Shown: positions 10,812 to 22,173, counted from the stretch's first letter. The stretch: DNA of 64,000 nucleotides from Ornithorhynchus anatinus (GCF_004115215.2 NC_041729.1:138564056-138628055); one strand, 5' to 3'. Numbers and translations: made by a program. Notes: generated from the sequence alone by a model not told the origin.

Positions 10812-10967
10812 ATAAATACCCAGGGCATTCATTCATTCATATTTATTGAGCACTTACTGTGTGCAAAGCAAAGTACTAAGTGAAAGAGCCTGAAGAATGA
10901 GCCAGAGTCCCACTACAACCCCTGTCGGAGAGGGGAAGCCCAACCCACTTTGCAGACTGGTGAGTAC
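10812..10967 (+). promoter_or_regulatory. Predicted promoter and first untranslated exon, unit B
   Basis: ATAAATA at 10812-10818, then an interrupted conserved segment and the donor GACTG|GTGAGTACCC with GT at 10960. Sequence from about 10885 to 10959 aligns with 3707-3780 of unit A. An antisense L2 tail (10828-10885) lies between the TATA-like box and the rest and replaces about 20 bp of the ancestral segment, so the predicted first exon is longer or altered here. Confidence 0.5.
10828..10885 (-). mobile_element. L2 LINE 3' end inside the predicted first exon of unit B
   Basis: Begins TTCATTCATTCATATTTATT and carries GAGCACTTACTGTGTGCAAA. It is a 5'-truncated antisense L2 tail of about 58 bp, absent from units A, C and D. 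Confidence 0.8.
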
Positions 10968-11701
10968 CCAGCCCAAGCAGGTTCAATTTGGAGAGGAGTG
11001 GTCCTGAGAAGAATCAGGCCCCTTTGCAGAGTTCAGGAGTCAACAGGGTCAACTCGGAGGGAGGGTCGCAGTGAACCAAACTGATTCAGATCTGTGGAGA
11101 TAGCCGGTCAATGCCCATTTGTTTTTCCTAGGATTCCTCCACTGCCCCCAAGACCTGTACTCTTATGTGTAAAAGAGCTATGATTTTTTAGCATTAGATC
11201 TACTGGGGGAGAGGAGATTCATCTTGCTTTCCCCTGCCCTAGAGGGAAAGCAAACAGCACCTGCAGCCTGAAATCTCCACCAAACCGCCGGAAGACTGGG
11301 GCTGGTCAGGCAGCACCGTGGCTATAAGTGAGCCTTCAGATCTAAGCTACATGGAACCTGAATTACTGATCCTCTAGCCACTGCGCCCTGGTGTTTGTTG
11401 TTTCTTCTTTGTTTATCATTATTATATTTTATGCTACATTGGTGTTTTATTGTTTCTTCACTCTTTGTGTGTGTTTCCAGGCCCCGTCCATCACATCTAT
11501 TCTCAGATTGTGAACCCCTGTAGGAGCAGAAACTATATCTCATTCCCACCTCTGTATACTTTCCCAGCACTTAGTACGGTGATCTACAAACATGAAATCC
11601 TGAATAAATGCTTAATAAGTTATTACTCTTACTCCATGGGTATGATTTGTTTTTTGTCTATGTGAAATTGCACCCCCAAATTTTCTTTCTATTGTTTCCA
11701 G

Positions 11702-12144
11702 ATCATTTCTACTACCTTTGGGGTCAGCTGAGAAGGAACCCACACGCCCATTTCTGGACTAGCTAAACTCTGATCAGCTATTTGTTGGGTAGATGAAATA
11801 TTTCTCTCTGTCATTTCGATGGCAATAGGGCCTGGTCCTCTACTTCTCTGTTGCCTTTTACTTATTTCTTTTTCTGTTTAGCTTCCTGCTCACTCCGAGG
11901 CTGGAAATACCTGAATTTCCCCAGCAGTATGCCTTTCTAGGAGCATGGAACTGTGATTCAAAATCTCTAAGATCCACAAGGCAATCAGAGAGTCACAGAG
12001 GCTCAGAGTTACAGAGTTACAGAGGACGGTAACTGTTTTGGAGAGCTGAACAGGAACTCTAGTGAAAGGGCATTAGAAGAGGTGGGTAATACGAAGGCAG
12101 TTACTTCAGGGACTTCCCGCCACCAGCCTGTGCATCCCAAAAGG
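11702..12144 (+). other. Predicted 5' leader of the unit B receptor
   Basis: Candidate acceptors are TTGTTTCCAG at 11701 and CTTTTTCTGTTTAG at 11881, each preceded by a pyrimidine tract and each aligned with an acceptor in unit A. The frame is open upstream of the ATG but has no ATG there. Confidence 0.4.
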
Positions 12145-13104
12145 ATGTTTCTGTCCATCGGGGCCTCCAATGGCTCCAGTCCCCAGGTCGCCGAGTTCAT
12201 CCTAATGGGTTTCCCGGGCATTCACAGCTGGCAGCACTGGCTGTCCCTCCCCTTGGCCTTGCTCTATCTCTCAGCCCTTGTGGCCAATGTCATGATCCTG
12301 CTCACCATCTGGAAGGAAACAGTTCTGCACCAGCCGATGTTCTATTTCCTGGCTGTCCTGGCCCTGGTGGACATGGGTCTGAGCACCACCATCATGCCCA
12401 GGATCCTGGCCATGCTCTGGTTCAATGCCCACACCATCAGCCTCCCAGAATGCTTCATTCAGATTTATGCTATTCATATCTTTGTGGGGCTGGAGTCGGG
12501 CATTTTTCTTTGCATGGCAATTGACAGGTATGTGGCTATCTGTCACCCCCTCCGCTACCCCTCTATCATCACAGAAGGCTTTGTCCTCAAGATCACCCTG
12601 TTCATGGTGTTCAGAAATGGTCTCCTAGTTGTCCCGGTTCCTGTCTTGGCCTCAGATCGTATTTACTGCTCCAGGAATGAGATTGACCACTGTCTGTGCT
12701 CCAACCTGGGTGTCACCAGCTTGGCGTGTGATGACAGGAAGGCCAACAGCATTTTTCAGCTCTCTGTGGCTTGGATCCTGATGGGCAGTGACGTGGGTCT
12801 CATCATTCTCTCCTATGCCTTGATCCTGCGGGCGGTGCTGAAGTTGCACTCGGCCGAAGCCGCCTCCAAAGCCCTGAGCACCTGCAGTTCCCACATCATC
12901 CTCATCCTCTTCTTCTATACAGTGATCGTGGTCATGTCTATTACCCATAGTACAAAGGGGAAGGTGCCCCTCATTCCTGTCCTTCTCAATGTCCTGCACA
13001 ATGTCATCCCCCCAGCCCTCAACCCCATAGTGTACGCCCTGAGGACCCAGGAGATCAATGTGGGTATCTTGAAGCTGATCAGGTTGACTGGTGAGAGAAA
13101 TTGA
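12145..13104 (+). CDS. Class I olfactory receptor, OR56-like (intact)
   Basis: Paralogue of the unit A receptor, also 319 residues with the same residue positions for all landmarks: NGS sequon at 9-11, DRYVAIC at 127-133, KALSTCSSH at 242-250 and NPIVY at 293-297. All four loop cysteines are kept. It differs from its neighbours in scattered residues of the membrane segments and loop 2 (SDRIYCSRN where A has ARRNYCSRN), the kind of divergence expected to tune odorant binding. The ATG at 12145 is the first ATG in the frame. It has A at -3, and the upstream in-frame methionine of unit A is valine here, which fixes this start. No inactivating change is seen. Confidence 0.93.
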   Translation: MFLSIGASNGSSPQVAEFILMGFPGIHSWQHWLSLPLALLYLSALVANVMILLTIWKETVLHQPMFYFLAVLALVDMGLSTTIMPRILAMLWFNAHTISLPECFIQIYAIHIFVGLESGIFLCMAIDRYVAICHPLRYPSIITEGFVLKITLFMVFRNGLLVVPVPVLASDRIYCSRNEIDHCLCSNLGVTSLACDDRKANSIFQLSVAWILMGSDVGLIILSYALILRAVLKLHSAEAASKALSTCSSHIILILFFYTVIVVMSITHSTKGKVPLIPVLLNVLHNVIPPALNPIVYALRTQEINVGILKLIRLTGERN

Positions 13105-13714
13105 CTCTGGGTCGGCCGTGGCTGCAAGAAGGAGCACGAGTGGCACTCCAAGCAAGGCTCTTTGAGGTCAGGTCAGTTGTATATCTTCACAGTGGTGATC
13201 CAGTTCAGTGAGACACATTGAACAGACATCCAGATAGACAAGATCCAATCTCTTCCAATCCCACCATTTCCTCCAAAACCTGCCTTCTAGTGCTGAGATT
13301 CAGGGCTGTGAAACCCATAAGGTAAAGGTTCCAGAAACCTTCCCAGCCCAGAAAGTCATCTCCAATTCTTTAGGGTTGAAACAGAAGTTAGGGTAAGTGA
13401 TTCCATAATTGTACCGTAGCTTTCTAGTCTCTTCTGAATTTTATTTCATTATATATTGAAGATGACATGTCCTAGTACAGTTCTGGTTCTTTATATGTTC
13501 CTTGAGGGTAGGGAATATTGTAGCAACTCTATTTTATTGTATTCTCCAAAGGGCTAACTAGAGTGCTTTGGACAGCCTAAATTCTCAGTAACTAGCATTG
13601 ACTAATTGATTAGTCAATTAGTACAAGCGGGCAGCCCCATGTTATGCTTTGGTTGACTGGTAAGAAACATAAATTGATGGTCATCACTCTGCTCTTTTGT
13701 TCACATGCTTCCAT
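13105..13714. other. 3' flank of the unit B receptor
   Basis: Homologous to the flank after the unit A receptor, including the old L2-like tail (about 13480-13620, + strand). No other gene is seen. Confidence 0.5.
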
Positions 13715-13890
13715 TGTGCTACCCATTTAACTTCGCTAAGGCTCAATTATTTCATCTGTAAAATGGTACTTAAGACTGTGACCCTTCTGTAGGACAGGGA
13801 CTATATTCTACCTGATCAGCTTGTATCTACATCTTTGTTTAGTTCAGTGCCTGGCACCTAGTAAGCGCTTAGCAATTACCATAAAAAGGT
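13715..13890 (+). mobile_element. Mon-1 SINE, 5'-truncated and diverged
   Basis: Core and tail segments of Mon-1 (ATTTCATCTGTAAAATGG, TAGTAAGCGCTTAGCAATTA). Confidence 0.8.
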
Positions 13891-13928
13891 TGGGCAGAAC
13901 TCATAATTGCATATTTTAATTCATATTT

Positions 13929-14190
13929 GAGAAGCTGCTTGGCCTAGTGGAAAAAGTACGGGCCTGGGAGTCAGAGGACCTGGGTTCTAATCCCACTCAG
14001 CCACTTGTCTGCTGTGAGACCTTCGGCAAACTTCTTTGGGCCTCAATCCCCTCATCTGCAAAAGGGTATTCAATATATCTTCTCCCTTCTACTTAGACTG
14101 TGAGCTTCATGTGGGACCTGATTATTTTCTCTCTATACCAGTGCTTAGTATGGTGCTTGGCACATGGCAAGTGCTTAACTAATATCTAAA
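13929..14190 (+). mobile_element. Mon-1 SINE
   Basis: Complete, diverged + strand copy starting at GAGAAGCTGCTTGGCCTAGT. Confidence 0.88.
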
Positions 14191-14207
14191 CAAAGCATTA
14201 CTTTCTA

Positions 14208-14400
14208 TAGTAACAGTTGTGTTATTTGTTAATTGCTTACTATGTGTCAGGCACTGTACTCAATGCTGGGGCAGATACAAACAAATCAGGTTGGACAGAG
14301 TCCCTATGAGGCTCAGAATCTTCATGCTTATTTTACAGATGAGGAAACTGAGGTGTAGAAAAGTGAAGTACCTCGCTGAGTGTTACAGACCACCAGACCA
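14208..14400 (-). mobile_element. Mon-1 SINE, partial
   Basis: Antisense tail and core; the tRNA-derived head is missing or has decayed. Confidence 0.8.
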
Positions 14401-14697
14401 TGCAGCTTCTCTGTAATGCCTAGGCAGATTTGGCATTGAACAATTAGATCCCTAATCCAATTTTAAACTGTGGGAGAGGATGCCAGAGTCCAGGATTGAA
14501 TATTAAACTGTGCGCAAACTGGATTACTGATCTCCCTCATGTACCTGAGCCTCCTTTGCCCAAACGTTTGATTCGCTGTGGATGTTGACTGTAGATCAGG
14601 GTCTTGGAGGGACTCAACTAGGACTCAGAGTAAAAATACAATTAGGAGAAATGATATCAATTTGGATTTTAGGGCGGACTAGCCTTTAGAGTGCCTC

Positions 14698-15180
14698 GTT
14701 CTCCCCTGTCCCGCCGTCAACCACTGGCCCACATCCTACCACTGACCGGATTATCCTCCCTCCTCACATCCACCAAACTAACTCTCTTCCCTTCTTCAAA
14801 GCCCTACTGAGAGCTCGCCTCCTTCAGGAGGCCTTCCCAGACTGAGCCCTCCCTTTCCTTCTGCCCCTTCTCTCCCCATTGCCCCTGCTCCCTCCCTCTG
14901 CTCTATCGCCTCCCCCCCGCCACAGCACTTGCGTATATGTGTATATATTATTTATTACTCTATTTCATTAATGATGTGTATATATGTCTATGATTCTATT
15001 TATCTATTTTGATGGTATTGATTTGACTACTTGCTTTCTTTTGTTATCTGTTTCCACCTTTCAGACTGTAAGCCCAATGTTGGGCAGGGATTTTCTCTGT
15101 TGCCAAATTGTCCATTCCAAGCGCTTAGTACAGTGCTGTGCACATAGTAAGCGCTCAATAAATGCAATTGAATGAATGGA
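14698..15180 (+). mobile_element. L2 LINE 3' region
   Basis: Holds the end of the L2 open reading frame (the words AAAGCCCTACTGAGAGCTCG and GAGGCCTTCCCAGACTGAG mark the C-terminus and stop), the pyrimidine-rich 3' UTR and the AATAAATGCAATTGAATGAA tail. Confidence 0.92.
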
Positions 15181-15416
15181 CTAGCAGAAAGAACAGGGTC
15201 ATGGGAGTTAAAAGACTGGGGCTCTGATCTCAGTTTGGTCACTCATCTGCTGTGTGACCTTGAGCAAGTCAACTAACTTCTCTATGCCCAAGTTTCTTTA
15301 TCTGTAAAATGGGGATTAAATCCTCCTTCCTCCTACTTAAACCGTGAGCCCATATGAGATAGGACTGTGTTCTGATCTGGTTAACCTTATATATACCCCA
15401 GCACTTAGTACAATTC
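15181..15416 (+). mobile_element. Mon-1 SINE, diverged
   Basis: + strand Mon-1 missing its first bases, directly after the L2 tail. Confidence 0.8.
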
Positions 15417-15735
15417 TATTACAACCCAGCCTGCAGACTTTGTTCCTCTAATGATAACCCTCTCAATGTACCTCGATCTTCTCTCACTCCCTTCTGGGTC
15501 GTTCTGACTTGTTCCCTTTATTCATCCCCAGTCCCAGCCCCACAGTACTTTATATACCTGTCATTTATTTATTTTTATTATTGCCTGTCTTCCCCTCTAG
15601 ACTGTAAGCTCATCATGAGCAGGAAATGTGTTTTTTTATTGTTACACTGTACACCAAGGGCTTTATAGTTCTCTGCACATAGTAAGCACTCAATAAATAT
15701 GATTGAATTGAGTGAGTGAATGAGTGAATGAATAC
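15417..15735 (+). mobile_element. L2 LINE 3' region
   Basis: Diverged L2 3' UTR and tail (CACAGTACTTTATATACCTG, CTAGACTGTAAGCTCATC, AATAAATATGATTGAATTGA). Confidence 0.85.
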
Positions 15736-15815
15736 AATGCTTGGAACATAGTAAGCACCATGCCAAAGTGTAGAGTGGCAGGGATACCAAACATTCTGGA
15801 GACCAGTGCTGCTTT

Positions 15816-16080
15816 GTGGATGATGATGATGATGATGGTATTAAACTCTTACTATGTGCCAAGCACTGTTCTAAGCACTGGGGTAGATACAAGGTCATCA
15901 GGTGTCCCACGTGGGGTTCACAGTCTTAATCCCCCTTTGACAGAGGAGGTAATTGAGGCACAGAGAAGTGAAGTGACTTCCCCAAAGTCACACAGCTGAC
16001 AAATGGCAGAGCCGGGATTAGAACCCACATCCTCTGATTCCCTAGTGCGTGCTCTTTCCACTAAGCCCTGCTGCTTCTCT
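15816..16080 (-). mobile_element. Mon-1 SINE in the unit C upstream block
   Basis: Full-length antisense copy. It interrupts the conserved block exactly between sequences that are contiguous in unit A (near 2980), so it postdates the split of C from A and B. Confidence 0.9.
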
Positions 16081-16523
16081 GGGATCATGATATTCTGGCC
16101 ACAGCACCTAATGGCACACAAAGTCTGTCAGACCGGATACACCCACTCTTGGGGCCTGCCTGGCTCCCAGCACCCCACTCCTTAGGCCATTCCCACTCTG
16201 GGCCACTGGAAATTTAGGGAGATGATGGGGATCTGAGACTCAGGAACCTCCACACCGGTTCTCTTCCCAGACCTCAATCAACTATCATCCCAACCTGGAT
16301 GGTGTGGAAGCTGTATGTGGAACTGGGGTTCACCACACCTGGTGCACTGAGAAAAAGGGACTTGAATTTCAATGCTGTAGGAACCACTGATGTGATGTGA
16401 GTGACTGCTGGGCTGGCATCGCTCTGGCTACCAAGTGTTCCTCTGCGGCTCCTAGCAGCTCCAAGTCCCAGCCCACCCTCCGCCTGCAGCTGAATAGTGA
16501 CTCTTTACCACTCCATCTCAATT

Positions 16524-16641
16524 TAAATACTCAGAGCACCATGGCTTCAGCACTGGCAGAACCCAGAGAAGGAGGTGGGCTCCCACTGGAGCCCCCTGTC
16601 AGAGACCAGGAGCCCTACCCTTGCAGAACACTGGTGAGTAC
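16524..16641 (+). promoter_or_regulatory. Predicted promoter and first untranslated exon, unit C
   Basis: TAAATA at 16524-16529 and donor CACTG|GTGAGTACC with GT at 16634. The spacing between box and donor (about 110 bp) matches units A and D. It is kept although the receptor downstream is broken. Confidence 0.5.
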
Positions 16642-17164
16642 CCCAGCCCAGATGTGATCGATCCAGAGATAATTGTTTTTGAGAAGAAGAATCAAATTCC
16701 TCCTGTTGCTAGAGGGGGTAGTGGAGACAGCTCAGAGGGAGGGTCGCAATTGACCAAATTAAAACAGAACCTTAGAGTTAACTGTTCAATGGCCAAGTGC
16801 CTTATCCAGGATCCCTCCATTGCCCACAAGACTTTTTTTTATTTAATTGTAAAAGCCCTATTATTGTACAGCATTAGGTCCATGGTGGAAGTGGGAGGGG
16901 AAGAGCCTGCACCCTGTCCTGTCTTTCACCACCCTGGAGTGAAAGAAAATAGCACCTACAGGATGAAGCCTCCACAAAACTATGGGAAGACTGGAGACTG
17001 GTGTGGCAGATGCTGTGGCTATGGATGAGCCTTTGAGTGAGCCACGTGGTGCTCGAAATTTTGATCCTCTAGCCACAGCATCCTGCTGTTTGTTTTTATT
17101 TTTTTATTGGTCTTTGTGTCTGTGTCTTTGTTAGTGTTTCATTGTTTCATCATTCCGGCAAGGA
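16642..17164. other. Predicted first intron of unit C
   Basis: Paralogous to 3790-4340 in unit A; no gene. A candidate acceptor (TTTTTTTCCAG) follows later at 17514. Confidence 0.4.
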
Positions 17165-17245
17165 ATGTATCTGTTTATCATTGTACCATACTCCCTCGAA
17201 TGCTTAGTACAGTGCTCTACACACAACTGACTGACTGATTATATG
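17165..17245 (+). mobile_element. L2 LINE 3' end, short
   Basis: L2 tail fragment (ATTGTACCATACTCCCTCGA, CTTAGTACAGTGCTCTACAC, ending CTGACTGACTGATT). Confidence 0.7.
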
Positions 17246-17935
17246 TCTATTTGCAGGCCTTTCTCCCCAGTTTGTATTCCCAGAATGTGAACCCCTTTGT
17301 GGAACAAGGATCGTGTCTCATTCCCACCTCTATATTCATTCCCGTTGTTTAATATGCTCTGCAAGCATGAAATGCTGATTAAATAATGTAACTACTACTA
17401 TTAAAACTACCGGTACTACTACTAGTATGACTACTTCCACTGCATGGGTAAAATTATTTGGTTTCTGTCCATTTGAAATCGCACCCCAAATTTTTTCTTT
17501 CCATTTTTTTCCAGATCATATCTGTCTGCTACCTTTGGGGTCAGCCAAGAAGGGACTCCCATACACATTTCTGGGCTAGTTTAAACTCCAATCTATTGGG
17601 AGGTGGAAATATTTTACCTGCCAATTTCCTGGCAATAGGGCATGACCCAAGTCTCTTCTCTTGCCTCTTGCTTTTTTCTTCCCCTGTTTGGAGTATCAGT
17701 TAAACCAAGATCTGGAAAAACCTGGGTTTCCCCATTAGTGTACTCTTCTAGGAGCATGGAACTTTGATTTAAACCTCCCAGAGCCACAAGCCGATCTGAG
17801 AGTCACAGGGGCAAGAAAACAGTTATTGTTACAGAGCTGAACTGAGACTCTGGAGAAGGGGAATTAGAAGAATTGGCTACTACAAAGGAGGTGACTTAAG
17901 TGACTTCCTGACATCAGCCTGTGCATCCCAAAAGG

Positions 17936-18988
17936 ATGGATGTGTCCACAGGGGCGCCAATGATTCCAGCCACGGGGTGACTGAGTTCATCCTAATGGGT
18001 TTCCCCGGCATTCACAGCTGGCAGCACTGGCTCTCCATCCCCACGGCCATTCTCTACCTCTTGGCCCTTGTGGCCAATACCATGATTCTGCTCACCGTCT
18101 GGCAGGAAACAGTTCTGCACCAGCCTATGTTCTATTTCCTAGCTTTCCTGGCCCTGGTGGACATGGGTCTGAGCTCTACCATCATGCCCAGGATCCTGAC
18201 CTTGCTCTGGTACAATGCCCGCACCATCAGTCTCCCAGAATGCTTCTTTCAGATCTATTCTATTCACGTCTTCTTGGGGCTGGAGTCTGGTATCTTTCTG
18301 TGCATGGCACTGGACAGGTATGTGGCCATCTGTCACCCCCTCCACTATCCTTCTGTCATCACAGAAGGCTTTGTTCTCAAGGCCGCTAAGTTCATGGTGT
18401 TCAGGTATGGTCTCCTAGCCATCCCAATGCCTATCTTGGCTGCAAGCCATCATTACTGCTCCAGGAGTGAGATTGACCACTGTCTGTGCTCCAACCTGGC
18501 CGTCACCAGCCTGGCTTGTGATGGCAGGAAGGCCAACAGCATTTAAATAATAATAATAATAATAATGTTGGTATTTGTTAAGCGCTTACTATGTGCCGAG
18601 CACTGTTCTAAGTGCTGGGGTAGACATAGAGGGCATTTTCCAGCATGCTGTGGCTTGGATCATATTGGGCAGTGACATGGGTCTTATCATTGTCTCCTAT
18701 GCCCTGATCCTGCTGGCGGTGCAGAAGTTGCGCTCGGCTGAAGCCACCTCCAAAGCCCTGAGCACCTGCAGCTCCCACATCATCCTTATCCTCTTCTTCT
18801 ACTCAGCAATCATCGTCTTGGTCATTACCCACAGTGCAAAGGAAATGGTACCCCTCATTCTGGTCCTCTTCAATGTTCTGCACAATGTTATCCCTCCAGC
18901 TCTCAACCCCATAGTGTATGCCCTGAGGATCCAGGAGATCAAAGTGGGGATCCTGAACCTGATCAAGCCGTGTGGGTTGAGAAAGTGA
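17936..18988 (+). pseudogene. OR56-like receptor pseudogene with SINE insertion
   Basis: Clearly a sibling of the unit A, B and D receptors. The counterpart ATG is at 17936, but one base is missing in the stretch that encodes GAS in the paralogues (GGGGCGCCAATG against GGGGCCTCCAATG), so the frame from that ATG soon stops. From 17977 the receptor frame reads through the DRYVAIC motif to ANSI. An 88-bp antisense Mon-1 (18545-18632) then interrupts it between loop 2 and TM5. The rest (QHAVAWIILGSD to the stop at 18988) continues in another frame with TM6 and NPIVY intact. With two independent lesions I am confident no full receptor is made. Confidence 0.95.
18545..18632 (-). mobile_element. Mon-1 SINE inserted in the OR pseudogene
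   Basis: Antisense, 5'-truncated to the last ~88 bp of Mon-1, with an (AAT)n tail. The target-site duplication is GCATTT at 18539-18544 and 18633-18638; the paralogues have a single GCATTT there. The sequence is close to consensus, so the insertion is probably fairly recent. Confidence 0.93.
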
Positions 18989-18993
18989 ACCAT

Positions 18994-19190
18994 ATCTTTT
19001 GTGTGACCTTGGGCAAGTCATTTTACTTCTCTGTACCTCTGTTACGTCATCTGGAAAACGGGGATTAAGACTGTGAAGATGTGCAGGACACGGACTGTGT
19101 CCAGCCCAATTACCTCATATCTACCCCAAGCTTAGTAAAGTATCTGGCACATAGTAATTGTTTAACAAATATTACAATTATAATTATTAC
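18994..19190 (+). mobile_element. Mon-1 SINE, 5'-truncated
   Basis: Starts only a few bases after the pseudogene stop (TGTGTGACCTTGGGCAAGTC) and runs to a degraded tail. Confidence 0.85.
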
Positions 19191-19680
19191 CCATTTCCTT
19201 TTGGCCTTATCTTCATCCTAAGGGAGATTCCATGGAACACCTCTAATTTTCCTTTGAATATTCCTTCCTGGATCTCTCATATAAATCTTTTTAATGAGAT
19301 CTGTGGTATTTATGAAGGGCTCCTTATGGGCCAAGGACTGGGGTAGATGCGAGATATTTAGGTAGGAAACAGTCCCTGCCGGACTTGGGGCACAATCGAA
19401 GTATTTGGGGGGAAACATGTATTTAAAGTCATCTCCATTTTTACTTTTTTCAGGCCTGAAAGAACAGTTAGGGGAAGTGCTTCAATGATTGTTCTGTAGC
19501 TTTCTAAACTGGCTCCAGGCTCTTCTTTGTTTCTCCGCCCACCCCGCCGCCCCCCCATCCCCCTATTGTATATGGTACTTGACAAGATCCAGGAAGATTC
19601 AGGTCATTTTTCTGTTCCTTGAGGGCAGGGAACATGTCTACCAATTCCATTACATTGTACTCTCCAAGTGCTGAATACAT

Positions 19681-19765
19681 TATCATCATCACCATCAATT
19701 GTATTTATTGAGCACTTACTATGTCCAGAGCACTGTACTAAGCCCTTGGAAGAGTACAGTGCTTA
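19681..19765 (-). mobile_element. L2 LINE 3' end
   Basis: Short antisense L2 tail (AATTGTATTTATTGAGCACT, GAGCACTGTACTAAGC). Confidence 0.8.
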
Positions 19766-19792
19766 GATATTTTATGTCTAGGTCATAAGTCA

Positions 19793-20062
19793 TTTTGAGA
19801 AGCAGCGGGGCTCAGCGGAAAGAGTACAGGCTTGGGAGACAGAGGACAAGGGTTTTTATTCCCGCTCCGCCACTGGTTTCCTGTGTGACCTTGGACAAGG
19901 TACTTTATTTCTCTGTGTCTCAGTTACCTCATCTGTAAAATGGGAATTAAGACTCTGAGCCCCACGTGGGCCAACCTGATTACCTGATTATCTACCCTCG
20001 TGCTTAGAACAGTGCTCGACACATAGTAAGTGCTTAACAAATACCATTATTATTATTATTAA
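19793..20062 (+). mobile_element. Mon-1 SINE
   Basis: Complete + strand copy from GAGAAGCAGCGGGGCTCAGC to an (ATT)n tail. Confidence 0.92.
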
Positions 20063-20299
20063 GTGCTCAATAAATATCATTAACTGATTGATTGCTATTT
20101 GCTAGAGAATAAGAAGCGCCAAACTAGGCTCTGGGTGGTTCGTAATAGACAGAAATTGATGGTCATCATTCTGCTCTGGGTTTTCCCATCCTTTCATTTG
20201 CTCCATCTATTACATCAGACCAGAAGTAGGGAGAGACTCCTATCTTCACTAATACCTCTAGGCTGTAAGCTCTTTATGGGCAGGGAACAAGTCTACTAA

Positions 20300-20522
20300 G
20301 TCCCAGTACTTTTGCCTTGGAGTCAGAGGACCTGGATTCTAATCCCACCTCTGCCACTTATCTTCTGTGACCTGGGGCAAGTCACTTCACTTCTCTGTGC
20401 CTCAGTTATCTCATCTGTAAAATTGGGATTAAGACTGTGAGCCCTGTGTAGGACAGGGACTGTGTTCAACCCAATTAACTTTTATCTACTACAGTGCCTG
20501 GCCCTAGTAAGTGCTTAACAAT
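20300..20522 (+). mobile_element. Mon-1 SINE, 5'-truncated
   Basis: Diverged copy carrying the GACAGGGACTGTGTTCAACC variant of the core. Confidence 0.85.
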
Positions 20523-20660
20523 GTGTCTGTTTATTATTGTATTGTGCTCTCCCAAGTGCTTACTAAGTGCATTGCACATAGTAAAGCCCTCAATAAATAT
20601 GATTCTCTGCATATTTATATACTCAGTAAACATCATCGATGGATTGATTGATTGATTGAG
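20523..20660 (+). mobile_element. L2 LINE 3' end
   Basis: Tail with TGTGCTCTCCCAAGTGCTTA and a GATTGATTGATTGA end. Confidence 0.75.
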
Positions 20661-20796
20661 ATCTCTAAGAGAGTAACAAGCACCCAGCCCAATTTTAGGT
20701 TCTGATTGGTTTTAATAAAAGTAAGTGATGGTCACCAATCAGGATGTTCTGAATTTTCACATGTGTCCGTATGCTCCTCCTAGTGCATCAGGCAGA

Positions 20797-21058
20797 CATA
20801 ATAATAATAATAACAGTTATGCTATTTATTAAACGCTTACTCTGTGCAAAGCACTGTTCTAAGCACTGGGATAGGTGCAAGTTTGTCAGGTTAGACACAG
20901 TCCCTGTCTCACACAGAGCTCACAGACTTAATCCCCATTTTACAGATGAGGTAACTGAGGCCTAGAGAAGTGAAGTGACTTGCCCAAGGTCACGGAACAG
21001 GCATGTGGCAGATCCAGAATTTGAACCCATGACCTTGTGACTACCAGGCCTGTGTTTT
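20797..21058 (-). mobile_element. Mon-1 SINE, older of an adjacent pair
   Basis: Antisense copy lacking its head; the younger copy follows immediately and probably inserted into or next to it. Confidence 0.88.
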
Positions 21059-21327
21059 ATAATAATAATAATAATGTTGGTATTTGTTAAGCGCTTACTA
21101 TGTGCAGAGCACTGTTCTAAGCGCTGGGGTAGACACAAGGTCATCAGGTTGTTCCACGTGGGGCTCACAGTCTTAATCGCCATTTTACAGATGAGGTAAC
21201 TGAGGCACAGAGAAGTGAAGTGACTTGCCCACAGTCACACAGTTGAAAAGTGGCAGAGCTGGGATTCGAACTCATGACCTCTGACTCCAAAGCCCGGGCT
21301 CTTTCCACTGAGCCACGCTGCTTCTTT
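21059..21327 (-). mobile_element. Mon-1 SINE, young
   Basis: Full-length, near-consensus antisense copy with the head GAGCCACGCTGCTTC at the right end. Confidence 0.93.
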
Positions 21328-22173
21328 ATCTTCCATAATTCCTGGGGCGATTTGGCATTGGGCATCTGGGACCCTGATCCTATCTATGGCTCTGGGAGAA
21401 GCTGCCAGAGTCCAGGATTGAATAGTCAGCTGTGGGCAGACTAGATTACTTATCTCCCTCTCGTTTCTGAATTTCCTTTGCTCAACCCATTTGCAATGTT
21501 TGCTCTGGATCTCAAGTCCACAGCACCTACTGTGGATTTGAGATCTTATTGTACCACAGTACACCAAATCTGCCAATCAGGATATAACTGATTCACACTT
21601 CTCATGTTCATGGGAAGGAACACTAGAGCTTTAGTATTTACATGTGTGCCCTGCAGGTACTCTGACCCATCCTTTGATGAATCAAAATCGGAATCAGAAA
21701 AATAATCAATTTGGAGACAAAATGTCAATTTGGATATTATATTGTCTATAATTTCATTAAATATGCTTCATGTTTTTTCTTGGCATTAGAGGTTTCTGGT
21801 CTCCTGTGCCAGTTTAACTAGCCCAGAATGGAAATATTTCATGTTGGGTCCTTCCAACCTTTGCCAACACCCCTGGGTATCTGGCCTAAGCTCTCTGGGA
21901 GTCCTCAGTTCCCACTGGGATTTCTGCTGACTTAAAACAGAAAACTCTATTAAATTCAATTCCCTCTCACCAACACACATCCGTTTCTCTCTGACCTTAT
22001 TTCATAGTAAAAGAGAGACCATTAAATACCACCAATTTTCCATTGAATAATCCTCTTTGGATTTCTCATCTAAAATCCTTTTTTAAAGTTATTGTCATTA
22101 TTATTAATAATAACAATAATATTTGTTAGGCACTTACTATGTGCCAAACTCTGTTACTAAGTGCTGGGGTGGA

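Larger units (their letters stand above)
7885..14660 (+). repeat. OR56-like tandem unit B
   Basis: Second unit of the array. It begins with the SINE shared with the left end of unit A and ends with the 3' flank shared with A (AGATTTGGCATTGAACAATT and following). It contains the intact receptor at 12145-13104. Unit-specific insertions are the RTE-like element at 8943-9305, Mon-1 at 9577-9842 and a small L2 tail inside the predicted first exon. Confidence 0.8.
15740..21490 (+). repeat. OR56-like tandem unit C (rearranged)
   Basis: Third unit. Its promoter-side block begins near 15780 (ACATTCTGGAGACCAGTGCT) and its 3' flank ends near 21490. The receptor is a pseudogene. Sequence at 19191-19430, which resembles the region that precedes the promoter block in other units (compare 28695-28880), lies after the receptor here, so the unit has been rearranged. 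Confidence 0.7.

Noticed and set aside
12652-13155. 167-codon frame antisense to the unit B receptor
   Set aside because: Shadow of the conserved receptor coding sequence; similar antisense frames appear opposite other OR copies without independent conservation.
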